Shown piece after piece: positions 37,247 to 48,506 of a DNA stretch of 64,000 bases. Numbering within the stretch: the stretch's first letter is position 1; each line of letters opens with the position of its first letter. Source of the stretch: Nymphaea colorata. Lineage: Eukaryota > Streptophyta > Magnoliopsida > Nymphaeales > Nymphaeaceae. The stretch is taken from positions 8,133,503-8,197,502 of the forward strand of contig NC_045143.1 in NCBI RefSeq assembly GCF_008831285.2. Reading direction: 5' to 3'. A model generated the notes under the pieces. The model made no database searches. It was given only the letters and a program-made list of their open reading frames with translations, and was not told the origin of the DNA. The position numbers and the translations under genes were made by a program.

Positions 37247-39710
37247 TCAGTTTTTTTTTCTGTTAGTTATGATACTTATTTTGAAATTATTGTCATTAGT
37301 TCATATCGGGGATCAACTATTGCTATTGGCAACCTGCTGGGACATTATGAGCAACTAATATTGGTGATTAGTGATCAAGAGATCCTATTGTAGAACATTT
37401 GTGCTGCACAAGTATCCATACATTTTTCTTCTTCTTGTGTCTATGTTTTATATCTTCCGAAAGAGTGAGAACAAATGAAAGCGGAATTTGAAGATATTAC
37501 AATGTGGTATTTGTTTAATGATTTAGTTTGTGTTGGCAATAATTGCATGAAGAAGAGAAAATGAGATGTTGGATTTCTTGGTTTTCACCACTTTTTCATG
37601 AGAAATCATTTGTTTCTGGCCTCATCTGTTTTCCTGAAGCCAATCATCTGTTCTACCTTGCATTATCTTTCGCTTGCTCAAGAAGCTTATTTGATGTTAT
37701 TTTTCTTTTCATTGTACAGATAATCTGGCATGCATTTCAATAGTGTATTGCTGTTGTAGTTACAGCTGCTGAAAAGGTTGGATGATAGTATTTTCATTAT
37801 ATTTTACGTTTTGGGACCCATGTGAATTTTATGTATTTTCAGCCTCTGATTTTTGAGTTACCAAGTCAGTACATAATCAGATAGCTAGATGTAAGCCAAC
37901 AAAACGAAGGTCTGCTTTCATATCATACCCAAACTTTAGGTTCATAAATTAGTGAAAACATTCTGGTCAACTAACTCATCTTTCATTCTTTATGCACAAT
38001 TGCAGCGTTTCATTCTTTATGCACAATTGCACCATGCAGACGACGACTCTTGTCACTTTCTTTCTCTTACTCATCCCTCCTGCTACAGGCATTTCTTCAT
38101 CATCATGTCTCTTGGTTGCTTTGCAGCATTGATTTTGTTCTAATGTGTAGCTTTCAATCTTTCCCTTCAAATCCGAAAATTAAATTTTGTTATCTCTGAG
38201 CTGCTTTCCAGTAAGCATCTGCCTTGTTTTGTACTAACTCCTACTTGAACTAAAATGATCTAAATATGGAAGAAAAAGACTAGAATTTGAGGTATATAAC
38301 TGTGCAGATATATTTGTGTATTTCTTCTTGCTTGCTGAAAAGTGTTTATTAGCAGACAGCCTCTACCTGACCTCCATGTTTTTGCAGTGACAGAGAACCT
38401 GTAACGCAACTGATAACTTTAATTTGCTTCACATTATTGTACAATAGCATATGCCAAACTGAAATACATGAAAATCAGTGTAATATATAGTTTTACAGAC
38501 CTTCAAAATAATGCTTCCTAGGAGAGCTTTGCTATGACTTCTTTAAGTAGGATGATGTCAAGATGCAACTGGCCGTGTTTGGTTGAACACCTATATATAC
38601 GTGATGTTTCACATCTCTAGCTATTCCACATCTTTTAGACGTGGCTTGTAAATGACAATATCCAATTTTGAGAGCAGGGGTTGGCAAAGCTTCCCTACCA
38701 CTATCAGGCTTTGTCATGAAACATGCCCTACGTTAAACTCTTGACTTCCATTAACTAGCAAAGCTAAAGATACCGAGTTCTTTGCTGGCAGCAGAGTATA
38801 CACTTATCTCTTTTAGTTAGTGATGGCTTACTTATAACAATATCGTTGAAGAGGTGACTTGTGAAATGTTAATCGATAATGGGATTGAGATATATGTGGA
38901 AACGGGAGGCCATTGGCGAGTTGCTTGCAGTGGTTGGGCTTGATTGGACTTGCAACATTTCCCTTGGTTTTTCTCTTGCTTAAGCTGCAGAGGCAGAAAA
39001 ATGCGTGACAGGTTGAAGAGAGCTAGCCCATCTGGAATTAGCTTGGATTAATGGTGACCAACAACTTACCACCGGTGGGTAGGTTAATGACAGGATCACA
39101 ACATCTTAATTTGAGGTCAGGTTAGTGAAAGAGAGGATTGATCATGTGATATTCAAATTTCAAAAGGTATTTTGGTGCACCATTTGTGTGTGTGTGTGTG
39201 TTCTTTCAAATGATGGAGGAGCCTTCAAAAGCTAGGATTACTTAATTTACGTGGCCTGGAAAAAGCGAGTGTTGGTTGAGGATTTAATAGCGCCAACCAC
39301 TACGATCAAGACTTTAACTGGTTGCTAAAGCCAGAAAACTAATCGGTGAAGACAAAAAGGTTATTACATTTGACCGGCGTTGTAAAAATCGGTCGATTTG
39401 GTATGTTCAAATCACCCGATTCTGAATGCATCGGTTGACAGGTTACATAGAATAATTAGCTGTCAAATCAATCACAAAAAGACTCAGATGAACATTGAAA
39501 ACTTTAGATTGTGTTTGAGAGCATAAAAAATGTGTATTGAAAGACCCTCGGTTTATTGAAATCCATGCTACAGGTTTAAGGTGGATAGGAGTGACTCCGA
39601 CTCCAAATCCATGGATCTGAGATTGTAGGATCTCATATCACGGCAAATCTGAGATTCTTGATCAAAGAAACATCTCCAGACTCCAAGTAAGCTTTGGATT
39701 TCAGGTGGTA
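37247..39710. other. Intergenic region
   Basis: No gene recognised. A 25-bp tandem duplication (TTTCATTCTTTATGCACAAT) lies at about 37981-38031. A (GT)n run is near 39188. Pyrimidine tracts ending in CAG look intron-like around 37960-38130 but no exon with protein similarity was found. Confidence 0.4.
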
Positions 39711-39718
39711 GTTAAAAG

Positions 39719-39930
39719 CATTGTCACATATATCGTGTATAGGTATTATACGATGACTTATTTCGTGGGTATAATACGACAAAATTATATATCTCAAAAA
39801 AATCTCGAAAAGTGTTTTAATAAATTAAAAAATCTTAAAAATTAGGTAAAAGTAAAATAAAAAAACTAATAATAAGACTGTGAAAAATGATTAGATAAAA
39901 TCATAAACATATGTGGGTGAAAAGTAGTAC
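39719..39930. mobile_element. Probable hAT-like element of the CATTGTCA family (damaged)
   Basis: The left end CATTGTCACATATATCGTGT and the following 'ATATCTCAAAAAAATCTCG' match the reversed right end of the element at 57974-58284. Flanks GTTAAAAG (39711-39718) and ATTAAAAG (39931-39938) agree at 7 of 8 positions. The right terminus itself is not recognisable, so the right border is uncertain. Confidence 0.5.
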
Positions 39931-39938
39931 ATTAAAAG

Positions 39939-40540
39939 CAAATAATAGTCAGATTTAAGAAATAATAAATTTAGTTGGTCTCCATGGTAGACCCAATTTA
40001 CTCAGCTCCTATGATGGCTGAATTAATGAAGGAGTAATTGCTATGGAGGGGTTTCGTACGAACAGCTGGGCTCTCTCTCCCTCTCTTCTTTATTGCATCT
40101 AATGTTCTAGAAACCATCTCTTTCTTCTCTTCATTACATAATTAATCTTTATTACTACATGCACCTTTCAGCGCTCTCTCTTCTTTATTATGCTTAATTT
40201 TCTGGTTAATCACCCCTCTCTTGTTTAATACATTTTAAAGATAGAAACTCACGGTTTGGCTGAACACTTAAAAAAAATCTAACTTCCAACAAAAAAACAC
40301 AAAAAAGTCGCAGAAAAAATGGGTACTTTTTATTTCTGATGTCTTTTTGGAAAAGATGCGCTTTATTGATGTTTTATACGGCTGACATGTATTTAACGTA
40401 TTTGTCACATTTTTTTTTAATAAAACATGATATTTGTGACATTAGTTAAAAGGATCTTTCAAGTCTCTCTCCCTCTCTCAACCTCCCTCGTCCATTTTTC
40501 TTTTTAAGTGCTTTCATGTTCTAATTATGATTCCTCCTCT
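39939..40540. other. Intergenic spacer
   Basis: AT- and pyrimidine-rich, no gene or delimited repeat seen. Confidence 0.35.
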
Positions 40541-40660
40541 CTCCCTGCATCCCTTTGTCAATAGGGTGACACCCTAAGGTCCGCCTTCGATCTAAGGTAT
40601 CCCCCTGCATTCCTTTGTCAATAGGGTGACACCCTAAGGTCCGCCTTTGATCTAAGGTGG
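40541..40660. repeat. 60-bp tandem duplication
   Basis: Two near-identical 60-bp copies, each with 'TTTGTCAATAGGGTGACACC' and 'CTAAGGTCCGCCTT.GATCT', start at about 40541 and 40601. There are about three differences between copies. Confidence 0.9.
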
Positions 40661-41254
40661 ATACAATGCAATATAACATCTTGAAGTTAGGGCATAGAAT
40701 AGCTTTGATCAAGAGTGCTGAATTTTAATTTTTGGGACATCAACTTTCTGTGTTGTAAAAAGATGGCACTGTTATGTAAATTGAAATATGGTGAGAGTGT
40801 CATATCAAGGCACCAAAAGTAAGTTGAGTACCTTAGAAGGATGAATAAAATGGGTGGGAGCTTCGGCTTTCTTCTTAAGTGGTGTGATGAAATACTCATC
40901 TTGCTCACCCAAGTATTTAATACATGGCCTTGTGTTTCGACACTAGTTCTTTAGTACAATACAAAGATCTTACATTCTCAAACCTTTTCAGATGGTAAGT
41001 TATGTATCAAATGAGCCTTGGATTAGGCAAAGAACTAAAAATATGAGCCTTACAGTTTCTAAAATTTGACTAAGCTTACGCATTTTAGGGTTTTGAGTTG
41101 TATGTGTTGAACTTGATACTAACACATGCAAACAATGACGAACACGTATTTCTCGTGCAGGCTTGGTGGTGATGCTTAGGTGATAGGTCCATGCATGAGA
41201 AGAGACAAGGGATGATAATTTACATGCATTGGCTTTATATGCGGCTCACCGATT

Positions 41255-41500
41255 GATGCTTAGAGTTTTCACTCTAATCCCCACGCCAAAGTTTGAACGA
41301 AATTGAGGAAATAAAAGGAGAACAAAGTGAAGCAGAAATAACGACAAAGGAAAACACAAAGAAGAACTACGGTCGATTAAACTGATGGCTATGGCTGATC
41401 ACAGATGAGCGCTAAGACCCTTTATATAGATTGAAAGTGGATCTAAAGACCTGTATTCAAAATAATAAAAACCAAAATTTCAGAACTTGATCTTTTCCGA
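41255..41500 (-). repeat. LTR-like repeat fragment, copy 1
   Basis: Similar to 44195-44440 in the same orientation: both hold 'TTAGAGTTTTC.CT.TAATCCCC', a purine-rich middle, a TATA-like 'CTTTATATA' and 'ATAAAAACCAAAAT(T/C)T'. Read on the minus strand, 'TATATAAAGG' followed by a pyrimidine-rich leader resembles a retrotransposon LTR promoter. No terminal TG/CA borders fixed. Confidence 0.6.
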
Positions 41501-44194
41501 TTCTTCTCTGCGTCAATTTTCCTGTTTTTCAAAAAAGAACTGTCTTAACAAATCAAATCTCTTACGTTGCCAACTAATTCATTCAGGGGCAGCCTTTGGC
41601 GGATTTGGACTGGAGGAGGATCGGGTTGTATACTCCGATACCGAGGGGCTTGTGGAACTGGGGGCCCAAGACATGTACTTGTATGAGGAAGATATTGGAT
41701 TTAGTATCATCTGTTTCAAACTTGGATTTGGCTTTATGTTTAGATATTGGTTTATGCAAGGATTTATGTTTGGATTTGGGTATTGACATGGACTTAAAAA
41801 ATAGGAGTGAAGCGTGGATTTGGGTTTGCATTTGACTGTGGTCTTTGGTTTGGGTTTGGGTAAAAAAATAGGTCTGACCGGAATTAGGTTTAGGGTAAGG
41901 GATATTGGTTCCACCCTACGACTGCTTCGTAGGTTGAAACAACTAGCCTAGAATGGACTGCATTTACCTTTGGAAGGGGCTTGGTTCGGTTCTCGGACCA
42001 ACCCGTGTCTCAGATGAGCCGAATCCGTACAAAATTTGGATTTGGATCAGTTCCAGATTGTGAATCAGATTTTGGATTCATATTCAAATATGTCTTTTGT
42101 TTGCATTCGAATCAAAATTTGAATTCGAATACATGAGTATTTGAAAAAGTATTGGAATACATAAATATTTGAAAAAGTTGATACACAATTAAGAGTATGT
42201 CTTATTTGAATAAGATCCATTGACATCCTAGCCCCCAGCACCTCCAAACCACCAGATCGGACTGTCTGCGGCAAACCTTGCTTTGGCTGCCGCTGTCCAC
42301 TTCCGGTGCAAGCGTGCTGCTTACAGATGCCCGCCCTCCCAGCTGCCTCGATAGTCAGCGGTGGGCTCATCTCCCTCCACCCACCGTCTTGCTGGCCACC
42401 CGTGATGGAGATCGACCTGGTTGCCGGCCTTCTTCGTTGCTTGAATTTCCCCCCTTTACCTCAACCGGCGGTTTCAACAAGGGGTCTCTCCTACGCCCAA
42501 TCGACACAAGATACTTTGGTCGCCAGAAATGGCCAGCATCCAGCTCCAGTCCCGGTCTCCGACGGCCACTGGCTATAGAAACTACCGTCTGATACCTGCC
42601 ATTGGCTACCCATTATTCATCGTCCATGGCAGTTTGAAAGACAACTCCAAGCCGTCGGCATGCACGACTGGTTGCTGCAACACCGTCCATGGAACCCAAC
42701 ATTGGTGTCAGGTGATGTTCTGGCTTCACTTATCCGTTCACTGCACATCCTTATCTGTCTCGTGATCGAATTCATCGTTTGGTCGCACTGTCGCACAACT
42801 GAGGCAGATTCGTTGATTGTGAGATTCATGGCCTCTCTCATCTGGGATTCTGTGGGCTAGCCTGAGGGTCGGGTCGGGTCGGGCTGCCTACTGGTACCCG
42901 ATATCTGGTTCGGTACGAGCCTGGGTCCGGTACGGGTATTCAGTTGATGGGCGTAAGGGAGGGGGCAGAGCTAGGATTTTTTTTAGAAAGATCTCAGGGC
43001 AGGTCGACAGTCCAACTTCTTGATCTAAGTCACGAACACACCTCATTTCGCTGGGTAAGGCCAAATTCTGGGTACAGGAACACACCTCATTTCGCCTGTT
43101 GCACCCATCTCGGCCCAGAGCTTTTGCCCCTCGCGCCCGGCCGACACGGGTTACCTGACTTGGCCCGTTTTAGATCGAAATGTAACAAATGTTAAAAACT
43201 TGACACACTATTCGCTGCTTTTGAGACATCCTAAACGGTCCACTGCGCGGCTGTACCTTGCGTACCAGCGTTACCACTTACTCATAGCATATGATATTCT
43301 ATTCTATGTTTCGTTTCTCTGGTTCTTGTCTCTCTCCTCGTTTCCTTCTTTTTTTTGTTTTTATACTTGCGTTGTTCTGCTATTGATATTACCTCATGTG
43401 TTTTAAGTTTTGATCGATCTTAAGAAGAACACCCCTCAGTTTTATATTACATTATAATACACGCTAAATTCATTCATCCAAGCGTTTGTCCGTACAACAA
43501 GAGAAGTGTTCTTCGTTCCTCCCATGATGATGCTAGATCGTTTAGCAGTTAAAAAAATGGTCTGGTTGGGTCGGGTCTCGAGCATAGTTGACTAGGCCCG
43601 ATATCTAGCCCGATCCAAAGTTAGGTTGTTAATGAAGTTTAGTAAATGGGTTGGGGTGACACAGCTCGATCCTGCTTGTGTTAGGATTAATAATTCGATG
43701 CCATATTATTTAGCAGTTAAAGAATGGGTCAAGCCTCAAACGTGGTTGACTACTAAGCCTGGTACCTAACCCGATCCGCGGAGTTTGTTAAATGTTCTAG
43801 AACAACCCAGCCCCATGCCCAAGCCTAATATGGGCCACATCTACTTGCATTAATGATAAATAACTATGGTGCATTTATGCATTTCTTCTACATTACTTTT
43901 TTTTTTGGATTGGATTTTCGTGACGAGGATGAAAACTGCACAACCTTATGACAAAAAGAAAATGCATAGAGGTAATAACCAAAATGCCCCTTAACTGAAA
44001 GCAAAGAAAACAAACTTCTCACAAATGTCAAAAAGGGTTATGAGAAAAGTATAATTTTTATAAAAAAAAATAATTTTATTTTTTCTTTGGTGTATATTTG
44101 TTGGATGCACCAGATATTTCACGCAACTCTATCTCAATTTTCCTTCCCTTTTTGTTCGATCACGAGGAATGAAAGAAAACTGAGCTTTGGTGTG
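41501..44194. other. Intergenic region of mixed composition
   Basis: No gene recognised. Includes a stretch of degenerate GGATTTGG/GGTTTGGG repeats (41700-41900), a GC-richer stretch (42220-43190) with a (GGGTC)3 run at 42869 and a doubled 'GAACACACCTCATTTCGC' (43034 and 43079), a one-ended hAT-like terminus near 42960, and two diverged copies of a 'TTTAGCAGTTAAA...ACCCGATCC' segment (43540 and 43705). Open frames up to 111 codons are low complexity. Confidence 0.4.
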
Positions 44195-44440
44195 GATTTG
44201 ATTCAGTGATTAGAGTTTTCGCTTTAATCCCCGTCTTAAAGTCCCGAGGGCATGAAAGGAAAACAAAGCAAACAAAATATAACATAAATAAAGGCAAAGA
44301 AAATATAAAACACCAAAAACAATTAGGATCTTTTCCTTTATATACACTAAAAATGGACTCATGGGTTTGATAAAAAAGAAAAGAAAACAGAAAAATAAAA
44401 ACCAAAATCTTATACCTGGATCTTTTCTACTTCCGCTCCA
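44195..44440 (-). repeat. LTR-like repeat fragment, copy 2
   Basis: Diverged partner of 41255-41500, described there; 'TTAGAGTTTTCGCTTTAATC' is at about 44210 and 'CTTTATATACACTAAAAATGG' near 44336. About 2.94 kb separates the copies, but no pol or gag coding sequence lies between them, so they are not shown to be the two LTRs of one element. Confidence 0.6.
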
Positions 44441-46003
44441 TCATAATTAAATGCTCAAACAAAGTATAAACTAAGTATACTAGATCCCGCTGAATTATGC
44501 AGATGTCATTAACATATTTAAGAAAACAAATCTATCCAATTATGCAGAAGAAATAATGTTCCGATTGATACTAAATCCTATAAAATATAAGGATTTAGCA
44601 TCTAACGGCTAACATCAATATGGTATCTTTTGACTTCCAATTAAATGTAGGGATTTAGCACCTAACTATACATCATGTTAAAGTTAGAGACAATTGGTGC
44701 AAAATGGTAAACCAAGTTCGAAACGTCAAGTTCAATAGCTTGTCAAAGTCACACATTAGGGGCATGTTCCGCAACCATGAACAACTTATTATTCTTTCAT
44801 GAATTTACCTTAAGTATCAGATACATTTATGCTTGTTTCATGAATCAACCTTAAGTATCAGATACATTTACAAAATATTGAATTACAGTATTTCATGAAT
44901 TTGCCTCAATCTTGAAGCAGTAACACCTAATATCTTTTATGAATTATTGACTACAAATTCATTCGAACAACCGGCTTGCAAACTTTATAGGTGCATGGGC
45001 ATCTATAATATCTTAAGTGATGAATAAGATGAATTGTGTGAATTGAGGTGCTCACGGGTATGTCAATGAAGCGAGTTTATACTTTTTGCAACTGAAATTT
45101 GCCACAAAAGCAAGTGAGGTGCCAAAGAGACAATGGAGATTCAGTCATGACAATGTCCCACGTTCTTTGCATCAGCTATCAGTTCCATGCAAGCCCAGTA
45201 CATTCAACTCATGCAAAAGACGGAAAGAAAAATCATACAAATTATCCATTTTTTTATTCTTCTTTTTCATCTCGATCGGGTTTTGTTCAAGCCATCGGAG
45301 TACCTCCGAGACAGGAATGGAGCCGCGTGTAGGTATGTGTGGGCAGTCGCCCACACAATCTTATAAAATTTATTTATTTTCATGTCGGTGGTCGCTAACA
45401 ATTTATTTAATTAATATACTATATGCTTTTCAATTATTTGCTTGGTACCCCGTGATTATTTCATTAGGTCGAAGTTTTTTTTTTTTTTTGAATGGATGCT
45501 TCTCAACGAAAAACTGTCACGGTGAAAGCTGAAGATACGGCACGAGATGGATCAACACCTAAGTCTTGAACAACCAATTGCCCTTTTCAACGAGTCACAA
45601 CCTGTGAAATTGAAAAGCCATTATTTTCTTAACCTGCCCAATTAGTTGCATAATTTGAACTTTGTTAGCTTAAAAGTTCCTGTCTGCAAACTTAAATAAC
45701 ATAGTTTGGGTGTAGTGGATCCAGATATGGGCCCGGACTTCTTAGGTCCAACCACCGAGCTGGAATTGATCGAGGTTTAAATATACACCACCAACTATAT
45801 AGTTATTTGTTATTATTTTTGAAAGTTTGTTCAATTCTTCATATTTTAAGTTATATGTATCTATTTATTTTTTAATTTGTTACAAGATATGGTAGTGTTG
45901 TCACCCTATACATTACCTATTCGGCTGAATTGCTAAATCTTCCATTGGCAAGTGTTCCAATTCAGTGAATCAACAGTTCGATTGATTTTATTTGAGTTTT
46001 TGA
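44441..46003. other. Intergenic region with local duplications
   Basis: 'CCTTAAGTATCAGATACATTTA' is doubled at 44808 and 44850. At about 45308 a hAT-like end (GGAGCCGCGTGTAGG then TGTGGGCAGTCGCCCACACA) matches the 37069-37238 family. No gene recognised; the 148-codon open frame at 45086-45532 overlaps that repeat and looks fortuitous. Confidence 0.4.
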
Positions 46004-46011
46004 TTTGTGAA

Positions 46012-46334
46012 GAGGGCTGCACAACGAGTCGAGCTAACTCCAGCTCGACTTGAACTCTCTCAAAAAAATTTGACTTGAACTCGAGTTTAAATTTATACTC
46101 AAAATGTTAAACTAGCTAGTCCATTTCGAGCTATAAAAACTCAACTCCTATTTGAATTAGTTAAACGAATTAACATGTTAAAAGAAGCTAGACAAGTAAA
46201 CAAAAACAAGTTAAAGGAGTTAAGCAAGTCGAGCTCGATCCCATTATATGAAGCTCAACACGAGTTCAAGCCAAGGTTGATCTTGAGTTTTTTGAGTCGA
46301 ATCGATCTTTAACTTGCACTCGTGTGCGGCCCTA
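46012..46334. mobile_element. Non-autonomous hAT-type element, 323 bp
   Basis: Left end GAGGGCTGCACAACGAGT and reversed right end TAGGGCCGCACACGAGT pair with few mismatches. Flanks TTTGTGAA (46004-46011) and TTTGTTAA (46335-46342) agree at 7 of 8 positions. The interior is non-coding, with 'GAGCTCGA' and 'GACTTGAACTC' text like that of 16483-16934, so the two belong to related families. Confidence 0.75.
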
Positions 46335-46854
46335 TTTGTTAATTTAGACTTGTGGTGGAATTTGCTGTTTATCATATCCCATTTGATCACAATTTTCTTA
46401 ACTAGAGTTGGTGTTCAGGTTTGGACTTAAATTTTGAGATTGGATTTTAATATGAAGAGGGCAAGATCTGACTTTTAAGACTGAAATCAGATTTCTTAAT
46501 TTTTTTTATGAATTTATCCGGAAAATAAACTTTGAAAAAAAATAAAACTTATTTCATAATATCCGATACGGGACAATATGCCATGTTGTCCAAGCTTCCG
46601 ATATGGGATTTTTGTTTTGAATTTTACAACTTTGCACTTATATATTAAGTGGGACGGGGAAAAAGGAAAAACCCTAAAATCTCCATTTTCTGAAGATACC
46701 AAATAGTTAAAAATATTTTAAATTGATAAAACAAATATTGACCATTATAAAAAATGTATCCAGACGATACGGACAACAGAGAATTCGAACCGTGTCAACT
46801 ACGTCTGGTCTTCCCGAGCGTAGGTCGTTATATTGAAACCCGACATAAACGTCG

Positions 46855-47200
46855 TATATAGAACTGCTGGAACAAGGAACGGCGCGGACAAGGGGTATTT
46901 ATTTTCGCCGTGTTCTCTCGGTTCCTTTGTTCGGAACAGCGGGTTCCCTCTTCTCCCTCTCGGTCTCTTCTCTGCTGCTCTCTCTCCCTATCCCTGCCCG
47001 CAGCCCTAGACATCTCCGGCGGTGCGCTTCTTCTCCGACAACCGGTCTCTCCGCTGATCCAGCCCAGGAACCACTCTCCTACTCCTCGCCCGAGCTGTCT
47101 CTCACACTTTCGCAGGTCGGCAGGACTCCTATCCCTTGCTTCTGTTATCTCTCGATTTCATTTGCTTTTATTCAACAGCGGCTACGTCGACAAGTATGAT
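46855..47200 (+). promoter_or_regulatory. Presumed promoter and non-coding first exon of the capping enzyme gene
   Basis: A TATATA tract at 46855-46860 is followed by GC-richer, strongly pyrimidine-rich sequence (46920-47150, many TCTC and CCTC runs), a usual look for a plant 5' leader. A CAG|GT at 47113-47117 could be the first donor. The first coding exon appears to begin after an AG at 48455-48456. No transcript evidence is available, so exon 1 is inferred. Confidence 0.45.
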
Positions 47201-47665
47201 GGCGCTTCTTAACCTTTCTGCTTTTTCGACGCATGTTTTTTTTCCATCACTTATTGTCCTCGATTAGTCGTCTGTCAGTTCCACTTCTCTTGGTTGTTTT
47301 TTCGCTGGGGTAATTTAGATGCAGAACGTGAATTGTTTGAGCTATTGGGTGTTCCGCATAAAACCTCACTTTGGCCTAGTTCCGCGTGAAATCATCGTGC
47401 CTGAAATTGTTTGGTAGCACATGCCGTGTCCTGCCATTAAAAACTTCCTGCCGGCAAGAGTGATCGGGCTATATAAGAGAACCGTAAATACAGCTTTATT
47501 ATCCAATCGGGTTTGATACGAGTCAGCCCAGCGGCTGAACCTGATCCGTTGATACTTTCGGGGTTTCAGGAAGTGATAGAATCTAAACTTCCCTTCTGAA
47601 AAAGATCAAAAGAGGGTTTTTCCGAGTCTGATGAAACCTTCCCTACCCACTAAGAAATGGGTCAA

Positions 47666-47798
47666 GCTCTCTCTCTCCCTCTCTCTCTCTCGTGTGTGCG
47701 ACTCCTGTATGACGTTTTCGTTTCTTCGTCCATTTTTTTTCCCTCATCGTACTTGGGGAATTGTACCCCAGGCGTGGACGTCCTGTCCTAACAGGTTT

Positions 47799-47829
<31 letters not shown>
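47666..47829. repeat. Two (CT)n tracts in the leader intron
   Basis: CT-rich runs lie at 47666-47692 and 47802-47829, with a further one at about 48290-48311. Common in plant first introns and leaders. Confidence 0.9.
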
Positions 47830-47832
<3 letters not shown>

Positions 47833-48506
47833 TGCATATTTCATTATTACATGCAAAAGACGCACATCACTAGGTCGAAATTTCTTTACCGTATGTCATC
47901 CGAATGTTTAATTCGTATAGGATTGTTTTCTTAATGTTCCACAGAACATTAAGAAATGCTCAACATTTTCTTCTGCATACACACTTTAATGTTATGACAA
48001 CGAAGAGGAATAATAGACGTCTTCTAGTTCAAAATTCAGCCATCAATTTCATATATTTCAATGTTACTTTTGTGGCTGCCTTTCATGGAAATTTCTGGCG
48101 CTTAACCTTTTCACTAGTTGTATACAGTTACAACCTTACTTTACAGGGTTAACCTTCTGTCTAATAACTAGTTGTTGCATCTTGTCTTTCTTTTGCTATA
48201 ATGTGCTGCAGAGTCATAGTCCTTGAAACAATGCTTATCCGTAGACCTGGTTAGACTTTGACAGAAAGACATCATGTTCTAATTGGAAATCTCTCTCTCT
48301 CTCTCTCTCTATGCATGCACACACACATATGTATGTATATTCCTTTGGTATTTGGGATATCTATACCTTTTTTGTGAATAATGATGTCTTAGTCAACTTT
48401 TCAAAGAGCAGTAGTTATATGATGATATTTCACCAAAGCGCAACTTGATGTGGCAGTTTGAAGAATGAACTGTTAAAACTGTGCTATCAAATGATTGGAT
48501 TCACTG

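Noticed and set aside
37950-38130. Intron/exon-like stretch with pyrimidine tracts and CAG acceptors
   Set aside because: No exon with protein similarity could be built in any frame, so no gene is claimed.
41700-41900. Interstitial telomere-like repeats
   Set aside because: The stretch has GGTTTGGG, GGATTTGG and single TTTAGGG-like motifs but no run of TTTAGGG; it is degenerate low-complexity sequence.
41579-41914. 111-codon minus-strand open frame rich in Pro, Asn and Lys
   Set aside because: Produced by the degenerate GGATTTGG repeats read in reverse; several frames are open at once.
42220-43190. Possible gene in a GC-richer intergenic stretch
   Set aside because: Frames of up to 104 codons overlap on both strands, none with a recognisable domain or splice structure.
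45086-45532. 148-codon plus-strand open frame
   Set aside because: It overlaps a hAT-like terminus and poly-T tract and resembles no protein family.
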